Assembly: GCF_900103635.1 (NCBI RefSeq)
Contig: NZ_FMXK01000026.1
Span: 1-35,459, forward strand
Origin: Butyrivibrio sp. INlla18
GTDB taxonomy: Bacteria > Bacillota > Clostridia > Lachnospirales > Lachnospiraceae
DNA: 35,459 nt
Direction of reading: 5' to 3'
The first letter of the stretch is position 1; each line of letters starts with the position of its first letter. The notes under the pieces are model-generated. The model saw only the letters and a list, made by a program, of their open reading frames with translations. It made no database searches and had not been told where the DNA came from. The position numbers and the translations under genes were made by a program. This document shows positions 14,388 to 23,468 of this stretch, piece by piece.

Positions 14388-15409
14388 ACATGAACCTGAA
14401 TATATTGGTCACCGGTGCAGGCAGCACTATGGGACAGAGTGTTCTTAAAGCACTTCTTATGTCAAAGTATGGCAAGAGCGTCAATATACATGTAACTAAC
14501 TCAGAACAGCTTGGAGCCGGATATTTTATATCGGATCGAATCGTTGGCAGACATATAGTACCCGTTGCTAAGGACACTTCATATATTGATGCAATCATAA
14601 ATATTTGCAAAGAAAACAGTATTGCCGGTATTTTTTCGGGTACCGAGCATGAAATATATGCATTATCGAACGCAGCAAAAAGAATAAAAGAAGAATCAGG
14701 AGCAATTGTTTTTTTGTCGCGCCCAGAAATTGTGGATTTGGGCACAGATAAATATAAAACTTATCTAGCATTCAAAAAATATGACCTTCCATTTCCTGAA
14801 ACGGTTCTGTTCGACGATTATAAAAAACTGCTGGATATAACCGGCGGATATCCTATTTTTATGAAGCCGCGAATTTCCTCTGCGTCGAGAAATATATATA
14901 AGATTAATTCTGAAGAAGAGCTTTTTGCCAAAAAGTTTGCAGATTCTGAAAATATAGTACTTCAAGAATTTCTAGATAGCGATATTGAGTATACAGCTGA
15001 GGCATTCTGCGACAAAGAAGGAAATGTTGCAGGAGTTATTCCAATGATCAGAAATCTTGAGTATGGCATGTCGTATTATGGAAAAATTGACGATAATTCC
15101 GAGGTTATCAATGTCACAAGAAAAGTAGCTGCTGCACTCAAGCCGGAGGGGGCTATTAATGTTCAGATGCGTATAGTCAACGGAAGAGCAATCCCTTTTG
15201 AGATAAATACACGATTTTCCTCTACTGAATGTGTGAGGGCGCATTACGGATTTAATTCTGTGGAAGCCGCTATTGATAATTATCTGTTTGATCTTCCTGT
15301 TGATCTTAATAACTGGAAAAAAGGCATGTTTATGAGATATTGGGAAGAATGCTACTTTGAGGAAAATGATATACCAGGTGGACATTTTGATATTAATACT
15401 GTTCTTTAA
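14369..15409 (+). CDS. ATP-grasp ligase-like enzyme
   Basis: The 346-residue protein has a CarB/PylC-like ATP-grasp layout: an N-terminal Rossmann-like domain (NILVTGAGSTMGQSVL), an ATP-binding central domain with YPIFMKPRISSASRNIYK (about 165-182) and NIVLQEFLD, and a metal-binding strand VQMRIVNGRAIPFEINTRFSS near residue 280. Such enzymes activate a carboxylate with ATP and join it to an amine or other nucleophile. In this cluster it may attach an amino acid or acid to an amino sugar. ATG 14369 has AAGGAAGG upstream; ATG 14390 is an alternative. Specific reaction unknown. Confidence 0.8.
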   Translation: MCSNKINMNLNILVTGAGSTMGQSVLKALLMSKYGKSVNIHVTNSEQLGAGYFISDRIVGRHIVPVAKDTSYIDAIINICKENSIAGIFSGTEHEIYALSNAAKRIKEESGAIVFLSRPEIVDLGTDKYKTYLAFKKYDLPFPETVLFDDYKKLLDITGGYPIFMKPRISSASRNIYKINSEEELFAKKFADSENIVLQEFLDSDIEYTAEAFCDKEGNVAGVIPMIRNLEYGMSYYGKIDDNSEVINVTRKVAAALKPEGAINVQMRIVNGRAIPFEINTRFSSTECVRAHYGFNSVEAAIDNYLFDLPVDLNNWKKGMFMRYWEECYFEENDIPGGHFDINTVL

Positions 15410-15420
15410 GAGGTTCTGAT

Positions 15421-15969
15421 ATGAATGTGTTTTTAAGACCTATAAATGAGGATGACGGAAAACTGATCGTTAGATGGAGAAACAACCCTAAAGTTGCTAT
15501 GCATTGCTTCAACAGAACACCGGTTACAGAAGAGTCTCATAGAAAGTTTTACGAGGAGCAGGTTAAAACCGGCAACTATAAGCAATTTATTGTTGAGAAA
15601 ATTGAAGAGTCCTCCGGAGTGTGCTTTTACCCAATAGCAACGGTTTATTTAAAGGACATAGACAGGACCAATAAAAGATGCCAACTCTGCATTTTTACTA
15701 GCGATGACGAGGAATGGAATACAGAGTGCCAGATGATTGCCATAAACAAGCTCCTGATGATTGCTTTTGAGGAGCTTGGAATGCATAAGGTCTATTCTTT
15801 TGTTTTCACAAGATATAGTGATGAGAAAGAACTCTTAGAAAATGCAGGATTAACTGTAGAGACTGTCATGAAAAGCGAAGCGATTGGTAGTGAAGGAGAA
15901 TTTGAAGATGCATACAGAATGGTGATATTCGAGGATGAATACCGCAGGAAAAATCAGTCATATGAATAA
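15421..15969 (+). CDS. GNAT-family N-acetyltransferase
   Basis: The 182-residue protein resembles RimJ/RimL- or PseH-like GNAT enzymes: opening VFLRPINEDDGKLIVRWRNN, a central beta strand, and a C-terminal acetyl-CoA region ending ELGMHKVYSFVFTRY then LLENAGLTVE. It probably N-acetylates the amino sugar made by the DegT enzyme with acetyl-CoA. It follows the ATP-grasp gene by 11 bases and overlaps the next gene by 8. Confidence 0.82.
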   Translation: MNVFLRPINEDDGKLIVRWRNNPKVAMHCFNRTPVTEESHRKFYEEQVKTGNYKQFIVEKIEESSGVCFYPIATVYLKDIDRTNKRCQLCIFTSDDEEWNTECQMIAINKLLMIAFEELGMHKVYSFVFTRYSDEKELLENAGLTVETVMKSEAIGSEGEFEDAYRMVIFEDEYRRKNQSYE

Positions 15970-17089
15970 CATACTTATTGTTTACTCTTCACGTATTCCA
16001 ACCGTAGAGCTTCTTTGCGACGTGATGCGCTGTTTTTCTGAGGAAGATTTTACCGTCAGAGAAATGGCGCATATTGATGTCAGGAAGAAGGACATTGAAT
16101 GGGCGAACATTGTACTCTCCATTCGTCCATTTAATAAAAGTGCATATGCTATCACCTCTGCCGCAAAAGAATCAGGCAGACAAGTTATAGTTTATCTGGA
16201 TGATGATCTTCTTAATCTGCCACATATATATTCAAGCAGGATACGGGAGTTTTTCACATTAATATCTTTTGAAAAGAATTGTGAGTACTTGAAGAAAGTG
16301 TTGGAGCATTGTGATGTATTATGGGGATCGAGTCCCTATTTTATTCATCGCTATAAGCAATATGTGACAGGCGCCCGGTGTGTTTGTACCAATATCTGCA
16401 AAGAGCTGAATGATGTGAGGGAACCTTCTGTTAATCCGGATTCATGCAGCATATTGTACACCGGAAGCGCAAATCACTATCGACAGTTAAATGATTTAGT
16501 AATCCCCGCAATAAACAAGCTGATTGGTAAATATCCTAATATCGTCCTTACATGCGTTGGCATGAGAAAACAGAATATAGCTGACTGCAAGGCTGAGGTC
16601 ATATGCATTCCGTGGATGGATTACGCTGATTATTACAGTATGGTTAGCAATATGTCTTTTGACATAGGTGTTGCCCCTACCCTTCAGGAAGATTTTTACA
16701 GATGTAAATACTTTAATAAATTTATAGAGTACAGCCTGCTTGGAATAACCGGAATCTATACTGATGATTATCCATACAGGTATGTTGTTCAGGATAGCGT
16801 GAACGGATTTTTGACAGCCAATACGGTTGACTCTTGGACAGATAAAATTGATTTTGTTTTATCTAACAGAGAGCTGGCGAAAGAAACAGTAGTGAATGCC
16901 CAGAAGTACTGTGCCGAAAAGTTTTCAAAAAAGCGACAGCTTGATGAAATTAAGGCAGAAATCCCAGAACTGTTTCTAAAAGGCAATAACAAGTATCTGC
17001 CGGTAAAGTACAGACCATATCGTATTCATAATGCGGCAAGAAAATGTGCTAATAAAGCAGTGGCATTATATGAAGGATTAAGACCGTGA
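15962..17089 (+). CDS. GT-B glycosyltransferase, paralogue of the one at 18638
   Basis: The 375-residue protein has a GT-B-like layout. An N-terminal domain ends in VIVYLDDDLLNLP. The C-terminal donor domain has SILYTGSANHYRQ, YADYYSMVSNMSFDIGVAPT and YNKF-like YFNKFIEYSLLGITGIYTD, matching CgeB/GT4-type enzymes. It is clearly related to the protein encoded at 18638 (shared YxDDDLL, GSxxH, KF/YNKxxEYSxLGxxGIYTD). ATG 15962 overlaps the preceding gene. The frame opens earlier at 15935, inside that gene. A basic, Tyr-rich tail may contact the membrane. Confidence 0.8.
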   Translation: MNNILIVYSSRIPTVELLCDVMRCFSEEDFTVREMAHIDVRKKDIEWANIVLSIRPFNKSAYAITSAAKESGRQVIVYLDDDLLNLPHIYSSRIREFFTLISFEKNCEYLKKVLEHCDVLWGSSPYFIHRYKQYVTGARCVCTNICKELNDVREPSVNPDSCSILYTGSANHYRQLNDLVIPAINKLIGKYPNIVLTCVGMRKQNIADCKAEVICIPWMDYADYYSMVSNMSFDIGVAPTLQEDFYRCKYFNKFIEYSLLGITGIYTDDYPYRYVVQDSVNGFLTANTVDSWTDKIDFVLSNRELAKETVVNAQKYCAEKFSKKRQLDEIKAEIPELFLKGNNKYLPVKYRPYRIHNAARKCANKAVALYEGLRP

Positions 17090-17877
17090 ACACTTTTAAA
17101 ATATATTTTACAGAGTTATATAGAAACAGATATTTGTTAAAAGTACTTGTCCAAAGGGACGTGCTAATGAAATACCGAAGATCAAAATTAGGAGTATTAT
17201 GGTCTGTTCTCACACCCTTGGGACTTGCTGCAATTGTTGGGGGTGTTTATGCAATTTTGTTTGGTACAAGCCCGGCATCGCTGATTCCATTAATTTTCGC
17301 AAGCATTAACCCATGGAGCTTTATGTCGGGAACAGCAGATGTATCAACAGGCTGCTTCATGAGCGCAGAAGGATATATAAAGCAGTCATCCGTGGGAACT
17401 ATTATTTTCCCTGTCAGGATAACAACAACAAACTTTGTTAATTTGATGTACTCTACTCTAGCCTTTTTTACGCTATATCTGATTATCAATCCGGATCTGT
17501 TTAACTGGAAGATGTTGATGTGCATACCTGGCTTTGTTCTTATGTATGCCTTTACCTTAGGCCTGGCAAGCATTACGTCTATTGTCAATCTTTTCTTCAG
17601 GGATTTTGCGCCGATACAGTCTCTTATGTTGCAGGGATTGTTTTATGCAACGCCTATCATTTATGACACTAGAATTCTGGATGAAAAGGGATACTCAATC
17701 ATATATGAAATGAATCCGTTTTATTACATGATCGAGGTAGTTAGAAGGCCGATGCTTGGGGTGGAGCTTCCTGATATCAGATGCTATATAGTTGCATCCG
17801 TTATGTCGGTCATAATCTGTTTAATCGGTATCTCGATGCAGGTTAAATATAGAAATAAAATTGTTTTTCAACTTTAG
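17086..17877 (+). CDS. ABC-2 type polysaccharide exporter permease (Wzm-like)
   Basis: The 263-residue protein has six predicted membrane segments. The N-terminus is typical of Wzm/TagG permeases (RNRYLLKVLVQRDVLMKYRRSKLGVLW). A conserved FYATPIIYD lies before the fifth segment and MNPFYYMIEVVRRP after it. With the ATPase downstream it exports lipid-linked or otherwise finished glycan across the membrane. The start is GTG, overlapping the previous stop, with GAAGGA upstream. Confidence 0.92.
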   Translation: MNTFKIYFTELYRNRYLLKVLVQRDVLMKYRRSKLGVLWSVLTPLGLAAIVGGVYAILFGTSPASLIPLIFASINPWSFMSGTADVSTGCFMSAEGYIKQSSVGTIIFPVRITTTNFVNLMYSTLAFFTLYLIINPDLFNWKMLMCIPGFVLMYAFTLGLASITSIVNLFFRDFAPIQSLMLQGLFYATPIIYDTRILDEKGYSIIYEMNPFYYMIEVVRRPMLGVELPDIRCYIVASVMSVIICLIGISMQVKYRNKIVFQL

Positions 17878-17888
17878 GGACGGAATAA

Positions 17889-18641
17889 ATGAGCAGTATA
17901 GTATTAAACAAGGCAGATCTCATTTTTAATACAAAGAAAGATAAAAGTATCAAAGATATTTTAATGCAGAATAAAAGTGACTTTTCCAATCTTACACAGT
18001 CGGGGGAAGTGCACGCGATAGATCACATGTCCCTGAAAATAAATGATGGAGAAAGGGTCTCAGTAATTGGACATAATGGGGCGGGAAAATCAACATTTCT
18101 CAGGCTTATATCCGGCATCTATAGTCCCACTTCCGGTGAAGTTAATGTGGAAGGTGAAATATCCGGAATGTATGAATTCGCAACCGGTTTTGAAATGGAG
18201 CAGAATGGTTGGGACAATATATACATACGAGGACTTATGCTTGGACTGACTCCTGACAGGATAATACCTATGATGCCGGAAATTGCTGAATTTTCCGAGC
18301 TTGGTAATTACTTAAATATACCTGTCAAATACTATTCATCAGGCATGTTGATAAGACTAGCGTTTTCAGTTTCAACGGCAATCAGACCAGATATCCTTTT
18401 GTTAGATGAAGCTCTATCAGCAGGTGATGCATCCTTTATTCAAAAGGCAAATGAAAGAATGAAAAAGATGGTCGATAGTTCGAAGATTCTTGTATTGGTA
18501 ACTCATAGCATGCAAGCAGCCGCGGAAATATGCAACAGGTGCATCTGGCTGGATAAAGGAAAAATAATAATGGATGACAAGCCTGAAATCGTCACAAAAG
18601 AGTATATAGCTTTTGTAGAAAACGGAAGAAATAAAAAATGA
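17889..18641 (+). CDS. ABC exporter ATPase (Wzt/TagH-like), no C-terminal glycan-binding domain
   Basis: The 250-residue protein has Walker A GHNGAGKST, the signature YSSGMLIRLAF (the YSSGM form usual in Wzt/TagH) and Walker B DILLLDEALSAGD, followed by a switch His (VTHSM). It ends at 250 residues, so it lacks the extra beta-sandwich domain with which some Wzt proteins recognise a capped glycan end. The following gene overlaps by 4 bases and ends in a beta-rich domain. It forms the exporter with the permease at 17086. Confidence 0.93.
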   Translation: MSSIVLNKADLIFNTKKDKSIKDILMQNKSDFSNLTQSGEVHAIDHMSLKINDGERVSVIGHNGAGKSTFLRLISGIYSPTSGEVNVEGEISGMYEFATGFEMEQNGWDNIYIRGLMLGLTPDRIIPMMPEIAEFSELGNYLNIPVKYYSSGMLIRLAFSVSTAIRPDILLLDEALSAGDASFIQKANERMKKMVDSSKILVLVTHSMQAAAEICNRCIWLDKGKIIMDDKPEIVTKEYIAFVENGRNKK

Positions 18642-20179
18642 ACTCTATCAAAAAAAGCAATCCACATCTTCTGATCGCATATGCAGGTAAAACGACAACT
18701 GCAGACATCACTATCAGACTGATGAAGCAGTATGCTTTAAAAAATGATGTAGAACTTAAGACGATCGAAGGAATTGATGTGGATCGATCCGATATAGCAT
18801 GGTGTGACTGCGTCCTGATAATACGCGGTGCTGATTGCTTTTTATCAAGGATATCCGCAGCCGCTAAGAAAGCCGGAAAATGCTGCGTCTTTTATATTGA
18901 TGATGATCTACTGGCACTATACGGTGAGAACGATGTTTATCATAAATATTTGCTCGACTGCTTGCACTATGCAAGTATTTTATGGACGTCAAATATAAAC
19001 GTTTCAAAAAAATATTCAGCATTTTTAAGAAATGATGCCAAAGTGGTCGAAGCAATTGTTTTAGATCCGTGGGAAGGAATGAACTCCTACAGAGATTCAG
19101 AAGACGAAATAGGTATCATTTTTGCCGGTTCCCCCTCTCATGAGAAAAATATCAGCAGATATATTCTGCCGGCTATTAATGACATATATTACAAACAACG
19201 CAAGAAAGTATGCTTTCATCTGATAGGATTTCAGGATTCAAAGCTTAGAGATTCAGAACCCTATATAAAAGTGACCAGGTGGTTTGATAATGCCGAGGAG
19301 TACAGAAGGTACGTAGCAACGATCAATGCGCAGATAGGTCTTGCTGTTATTGAGGATACCGAATTTGGAAGATGCAAGTTTTATAACAAATATCTTGAAT
19401 ACAGTAAGCTAGGACTAATGGGAATTTATACGGACTGTGAGCCGTTTACCTTTGCGGTAAAAGACAAGTTCAATGGACTTCTTGCTGAAAATACAGTTGA
19501 GGACTGGACTAATAAACTGCTTACGGCAATTGATAATCCCGAGCTCAGAAAAGAGTGTGTGACGAATGCTCAAAGGGATCTTGATCTACACTACTCAACA
19601 TCTGCAATAATCGAAACTATTGAAGAAAAACTTCCGGAATTAAAAAATTATCGTTCAGAAGAACGCCCTGTTATTTATAGTCGGAGAGGCACGCAGATTT
19701 TAGCAAGAATAAACACGTTGCTTAATATATTGGCAAATCCAGAAATTCTTGAGAAAAGACTGGAGGATGGGAAAAGTCTTCCACGCCCTGCTAAGGTAAT
19801 ATGCCGTCAGCTGACGACAACCAGACAGTATAAATTAAAAGTTGCCAATAATTTCAGGATTATGTCCTTATGTTTTGCTAAGGATAATGATGTTAAAGGC
19901 GAAATCACTATATGCTTGTGTAACGCTGGCGGAGAAATCGTTGGCGTTAGAACTATAAATTTTGATGACACTATCTCTAATAACGTAACTGAGATTCAGT
20001 TTGATAAGGAAATAGATTGTAAAGAGAAACTAACGATGTCTATAGATGTTTCTTATGAAAATGCAGGATTTTTTGGTGTGTTTGAAAAGAAGAATCTGAA
20101 TAATTATGTATGCAGAGGATTAGAAAAGTTGAATATCAAAGTTACCGGGAAAAATATTATCTGGTATAGAACACTGTGA
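18638..20179 (+). CDS. GT-B glycosyltransferase with C-terminal beta-rich domain
   Basis: The 513-residue protein has a glycosyltransferase part (about 1-345) parallel to that of the 15962 gene: FYIDDDLLALYG, GIIFAGSPSHEKN, YNKYLEYSKLGLMGIYTD and ENTVEDWTNKLL. A basic linker (about 345-375) leads to a C-terminal domain (about 380-513) of alternating beta strands with no enzyme motif (LKVANNFRIMSLCFAK, EITICLCNAGGEIVGVR). Such add-ons often bind carbohydrate. The start overlaps the ATPase stop (ATGA). The C-terminal domain might substitute for the glycan-binding domain missing from the ATPase; that is speculative. Confidence 0.8.
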   Translation: MNSIKKSNPHLLIAYAGKTTTADITIRLMKQYALKNDVELKTIEGIDVDRSDIAWCDCVLIIRGADCFLSRISAAAKKAGKCCVFYIDDDLLALYGENDVYHKYLLDCLHYASILWTSNINVSKKYSAFLRNDAKVVEAIVLDPWEGMNSYRDSEDEIGIIFAGSPSHEKNISRYILPAINDIYYKQRKKVCFHLIGFQDSKLRDSEPYIKVTRWFDNAEEYRRYVATINAQIGLAVIEDTEFGRCKFYNKYLEYSKLGLMGIYTDCEPFTFAVKDKFNGLLAENTVEDWTNKLLTAIDNPELRKECVTNAQRDLDLHYSTSAIIETIEEKLPELKNYRSEERPVIYSRRGTQILARINTLLNILANPEILEKRLEDGKSLPRPAKVICRQLTTTRQYKLKVANNFRIMSLCFAKDNDVKGEITICLCNAGGEIVGVRTINFDDTISNNVTEIQFDKEIDCKEKLTMSIDVSYENAGFFGVFEKKNLNNYVCRGLEKLNIKVTGKNIIWYRTL

Positions 20180-20736
20180 TGAGTATGGATGTTATGAAAA
20201 AAGAGCGATTTGTTATTTGGGTAATTTTGTCCATTATTATTGAGATTTGCGTTTTTAATTTTACAAATGTTCTTTCTATATTAAAAAATGATAGTCAGAT
20301 TATTCCAACAGATGAAATGCGTCTGAACGAGGAATACAACGAAACAGGTATTCAGTGGCTGTTTGACATCGGTTCAGAAAGAAACATATACAATATAAAG
20401 ATTGATACAGATAAAGCCTGCAATCCGGATTTTTACTATATTGACAAAGATGGAATGATTCAGAACAAACCTTTTATCAAAATAAATGATACGGAATATA
20501 TGGTAAAAGTCGGGAAAAAGCTATCAGGAGAGATTGGTATTTCTTTATATGGAGATGCGTCTCTATCAGCTATTGTTCTGAATGCTGGAACAATTCATTT
20601 TTCAATTGCAAGAGTGATAGCAATGATACTGCTATATATTGCCGGAACGCTGTTGTTTTCGATTCAGAAAATGCCGGACTACAAGATCGACAGTCAGGCT
20701 GAAACCATTAAAGAGACGACGGGTGGAACATCTTAA
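20179..20736 (+). CDS. Bitopic membrane protein of unknown function in the glycan cluster
   Basis: Family not recognised. The 185-residue protein has membrane segments near both ends (about 11-33, FVIWVILSIIIEICVFNF; and about 146-166, IARVIAMILLYIAGTLLF), with about 110 residues between them that would lie outside the cell. The outer part is beta-rich and Asp/Tyr-rich. Starts GTG 20176, ATG 20179 and ATG 20185 are all possible; I take ATG 20179, which overlaps the previous stop. It may act with the acyltransferase that follows 3 bases later. Confidence 0.6.
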   Translation: MSMDVMKKERFVIWVILSIIIEICVFNFTNVLSILKNDSQIIPTDEMRLNEEYNETGIQWLFDIGSERNIYNIKIDTDKACNPDFYYIDKDGMIQNKPFIKINDTEYMVKVGKKLSGEIGISLYGDASLSAIVLNAGTIHFSIARVIAMILLYIAGTLLFSIQKMPDYKIDSQAETIKETTGGTS

Positions 20737-20739
20737 GAA

Positions 20740-21890
20740 ATGAAAAAAGCCAGAAAGAAATGGATTGATTATCTGAAGACGGCAGCTGCCTATGGAGTGA
20801 TGCTTGGACATTGCTATTCACTTTTTATTGGTCAGAATCCCTATGGGCAGGCAATTATAACCAAAACGCTGGATTTGTTTTTCAAAAGCACCTTCTTTAT
20901 TTACAACGGAGATATGTGGGTTATAGTATTCTGTATTCTTACAGGGTATTTTGCTTCTTCAAAGAAAGCCATGAACTTAAGGGAAATGGTTACAGACGTT
21001 GTAAAAAGATATTTGAGATTTGCATTACCTCTATCGCTTGTTGCCCTATTTATACTTGCCATGGGTGGACTATTTGGTTTTGAGGAAAGAAGCGACCTTG
21101 TTGCAAATGCGTGGCTTGGGATTCCTATGACTTATGGAATTACTGACCTGCTTAAGATGATTTTTACCTTTAATAATTCAGTAGACGGACCTTTATGGAC
21201 ATTAAGAGTTATGTTTATAAGCGGAATTGTGATGTATATCATGAATTATCTTGTGAATAAAATAAATGCTTCAAAAGAAAGAACATTCTTTGCAATATAC
21301 ACAATGCTTGCGGTGATATTGCTTGCGGCTGGTTCATGTAGTTATTTTCCGTTCCCTTATACATCGCTGTCAGGCTGCTGTTTTTTAGGGGGGTGCTGAG
21401 ATATTCCTACAAACCACACTTCATCAGCGGGTTAGCTTCAGCAATGTCCGCTGTGATCATATTACTGCTTGTGTTGATGATGGATGGCACCCAGAATATT
21501 CTTGCGTTGATAGTTGCTGATGATAGGCTTGAGCGGTTCCTTACAATAAACAGGACATGGTATGCGATATATTGGTTTGTTATATTGTACCTGCTATTTG
21601 CCAATGAACGAACCATTGAGGAAAAATTGGGATTATGCAATATATTTTCGGCAGCCGGTGACCATTCATTTTATGTATATATTTTGCATAGTATCGTTTT
21701 AAAAAGTGTTGTGATGGTCATATTTTCAATAACCATTCATGAAACAGGATTTTTGGGTGCTGCCATGATCTCGACCATATTCTGTGTCGCATTAACAGCA
21801 ATTGCGGCAATATTTCTCGACAGGCTATATAAACTGCTGGTAAGTGGAACAATCAGGATTACACAATTGTTGCATAAGCAAAATAGATAA
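20740..21890 (+). pseudogene. Acyltransferase-3 (O-acyltransferase) split by a -1 frameshift
   Basis: Two overlapping frames together make one membrane acyltransferase of about 383 residues. The first (20740-21399) carries the family start RKKWIDYLKTAAAYGVMLGH with the key His, and several membrane segments. The second (about 21387-21890, frame -1) carries the last membrane segments and the typical AAGDHSFYVYILHS. The join is at T6-A-G6 (21381-21393): one added G, or a -1 ribosomal slip, restores one frame. Full-length enzymes of this family O-acetylate surface glycans. As read, the product stops after 219 residues. Possibilities: phase-off allele, programmed frameshift, sequencing error, or true decay. 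Confidence 0.85.
21381..21393 (+). other. Slippery tract T6-A-G6 at the acyltransferase frameshift
   Basis: In the upstream frame the codons read TGT TTT TTA GGG GGG. The bases 21381-21387 form T TTT TTA in the exact phasing of a -1 slippery heptamer, and a G6 run follows. Either ribosomal slippage or replication slippage here would rejoin the gene. Confidence 0.65.
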
Positions 21891-21915
21891 ACAGGAAAGG
21901 AGTTGTTTATAGAAG

Positions 21916-22785
21916 ATGAAAGGTATCATTTTGGCAGGAGGCTCAGGCACTCGCTTATATCCATTAACAAGATCTATTTCAAAACAGATAATGCCGGTTT
22001 ATGATAAGCCGATGATTTACTATCCATTGTCAACCCTTATGCTTGCGGGAATAAGAGAAGTTTTGATCATTTCTACTCCTCGAGACTTGCCTGTATTTGA
22101 GGATTTGTTTGGTGATGGCAGTCAGCTGGGCATGCATTTTGAATACAGGATTCAGGAGGAACCGAGAGGACTCGCTGACGCATTTATAATAGGCGCAGAT
22201 TTTATTGGAAGTGATTCTGTTGCACTGGTATTGGGCGACAATATTTTTTATGGACAGAGTTTTTCTAAATTACTGAAGGAGGTGGCTTCAAGAGATCACG
22301 GAGCAACGATATTCGGTTATTATGTTCGCAATCCCAAAGCGTATGGCGTTGTTGAGTTTGATGAGAACGGAAATGCCATCAGCATTGAAGAAAAGCCTGA
22401 ACATCCAAAGAGCAACTACGCGGTTCCCGGATTGTATTTTTACGATAATCAGGTTGTTGATATAGCAGCTAATGTAAAACCCTCCGCACGTGGAGAGATT
22501 GAGATAACAAGTATCAATAATGAATATCTTGTCCGTGGCGAACTGAAAGTTGAAACAATGGGCCGAGGTTTTGCCTGGCTGGACACAGGGACACATGACG
22601 ACCTGCTGGATGCTGCAGACTTCGTTTCTGCATTTCAAAAAAGACAGGGACTGTATATTTCATGTATTGAAGAAATAGCATATAAGCGTGGATTTATCGA
22701 CAAAGAGCAGCTGATCAAGCTTGCAGAGCCACTGATGAAGACGAACTATGGAAGGTATCTGATAGATGTCGCAGAGGGGCTCTGA
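21916..22785 (+). CDS. rfbA: Glucose-1-phosphate thymidylyltransferase
   Basis: The 289-residue protein matches RmlA/RfbA in length and motifs: nucleotide-binding [11 protein letters not shown] (8-18), [42 protein letters not shown] and [13 protein letters not shown]. It makes dTDP-glucose from glucose-1-phosphate and dTTP, the first step to dTDP-rhamnose and other dTDP-deoxysugars. The other steps (rfbB, rfbD) are not in this window, so they must be elsewhere or the product is used differently. A GGAAAGGAG site lies 13 bases before ATG. rfbC follows. Confidence 0.95.
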   Translation: MKGIILAGGSGTRLYPLTRSISKQIMPVYDKPMIYYPLSTLMLAGIREVLIISTPRDLPVFEDLFGDGSQLGMHFEYRIQEEPRGLADAFIIGADFIGSDSVALVLGDNIFYGQSFSKLLKEVASRDHGATIFGYYVRNPKAYGVVEFDENGNAISIEEKPEHPKSNYAVPGLYFYDNQVVDIAANVKPSARGEIEITSINNEYLVRGELKVETMGRGFAWLDTGTHDDLLDAADFVSAFQKRQGLYISCIEEIAYKRGFIDKEQLIKLAEPLMKTNYGRYLIDVAEGL

Positions 22786-22841
22786 TTCACTACTGAGATC
22801 TTTTATGAAAGATTAAGTTGCAGGTATAGAAGGGAAAAGAT

Positions 22842-23420
22842 ATGGGCAAAATAATTGTTGAAAAAGATGTAAATGGCATAGAAGGTCTTTGCGTGATCAC
22901 TCCTTCTGTTTACGGAGATGAGCGCTGATATTTTATGGAGACATATAATCAGAAAGACATGGAAAACGCCGGGTTAAACTATGATTTTGTGCAGGACAAC
23001 CAGTCTGCGAGCAAAAAAGGTGTTCTTAGAGGGCTTCACTTTCAGAGGAATTATCCGCAGGACAAGCTCGTGAGAGTTATTTCCGGCGAGGTATATGATG
23101 TCGCTGTTGACTTAAGGAAGGATTCCAGGAGCTTTGGAAAACATTATGGGATAGTTCTTTCATCTGAGAATAAGAAACAATTTCTTGTTCCCAAAGGATT
23201 TGCTCATGGATTTCTTGTTATAAGTGATTATGCAGAATTTTGCTACAAAGTAACAGATTTTTATCACCCAAATGATGAGAGCGGCATTATATATAATGAT
23301 TCTGACATCGGCATCGAGTGGCCTATTCCTGACGGAATGACAGAAAATAATTTGATATTGTCTGACAAAGACAGAGTAAATACTTCGTTCAAGGAGTATT
23401 TAGCCTCAATAGGTATGTAA
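22842..23420 (+). pseudogene. rfbC: dTDP-4-dehydrorhamnose 3,5-epimerase with in-frame TGA
   Basis: The frame from ATG 22842 (ribosome site AGGGAAAAG) reads an RmlC start and then TGA at 22926-22928, codon 29. The frame continues without break to 23420, for 192 residues in all. The family motif here is GDxRGxF; the sequence reads GDER-stop-YFMETYN, so TGA stands where GGA (Gly) is expected, a single G-to-T change. Downstream, RGLHFQ with the catalytic His and KGFAHGFLV are intact. Restart at ATG 22935 would give 161 residues without the N-terminal strands. Probably inactive unless TGA is read through. Confidence 0.85.
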
Positions 23421-23468
23421 TATCTTAGAACTTGAAGTTTTGTCCATGATAAAGGGAGGGAGAAACAA

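Noticed and set aside
14206..15385. Minus-strand open frames under the SDR and ATP-grasp genes
   Set aside because: They are antisense shadows of two clear enzymes and lack start signals and motifs.
22926..22928. Selenocysteine codon in rfbC
   Set aside because: The position is a structural glycine in the family and I saw no SECIS-like hairpin directly downstream. A nonsense mutation is simpler.
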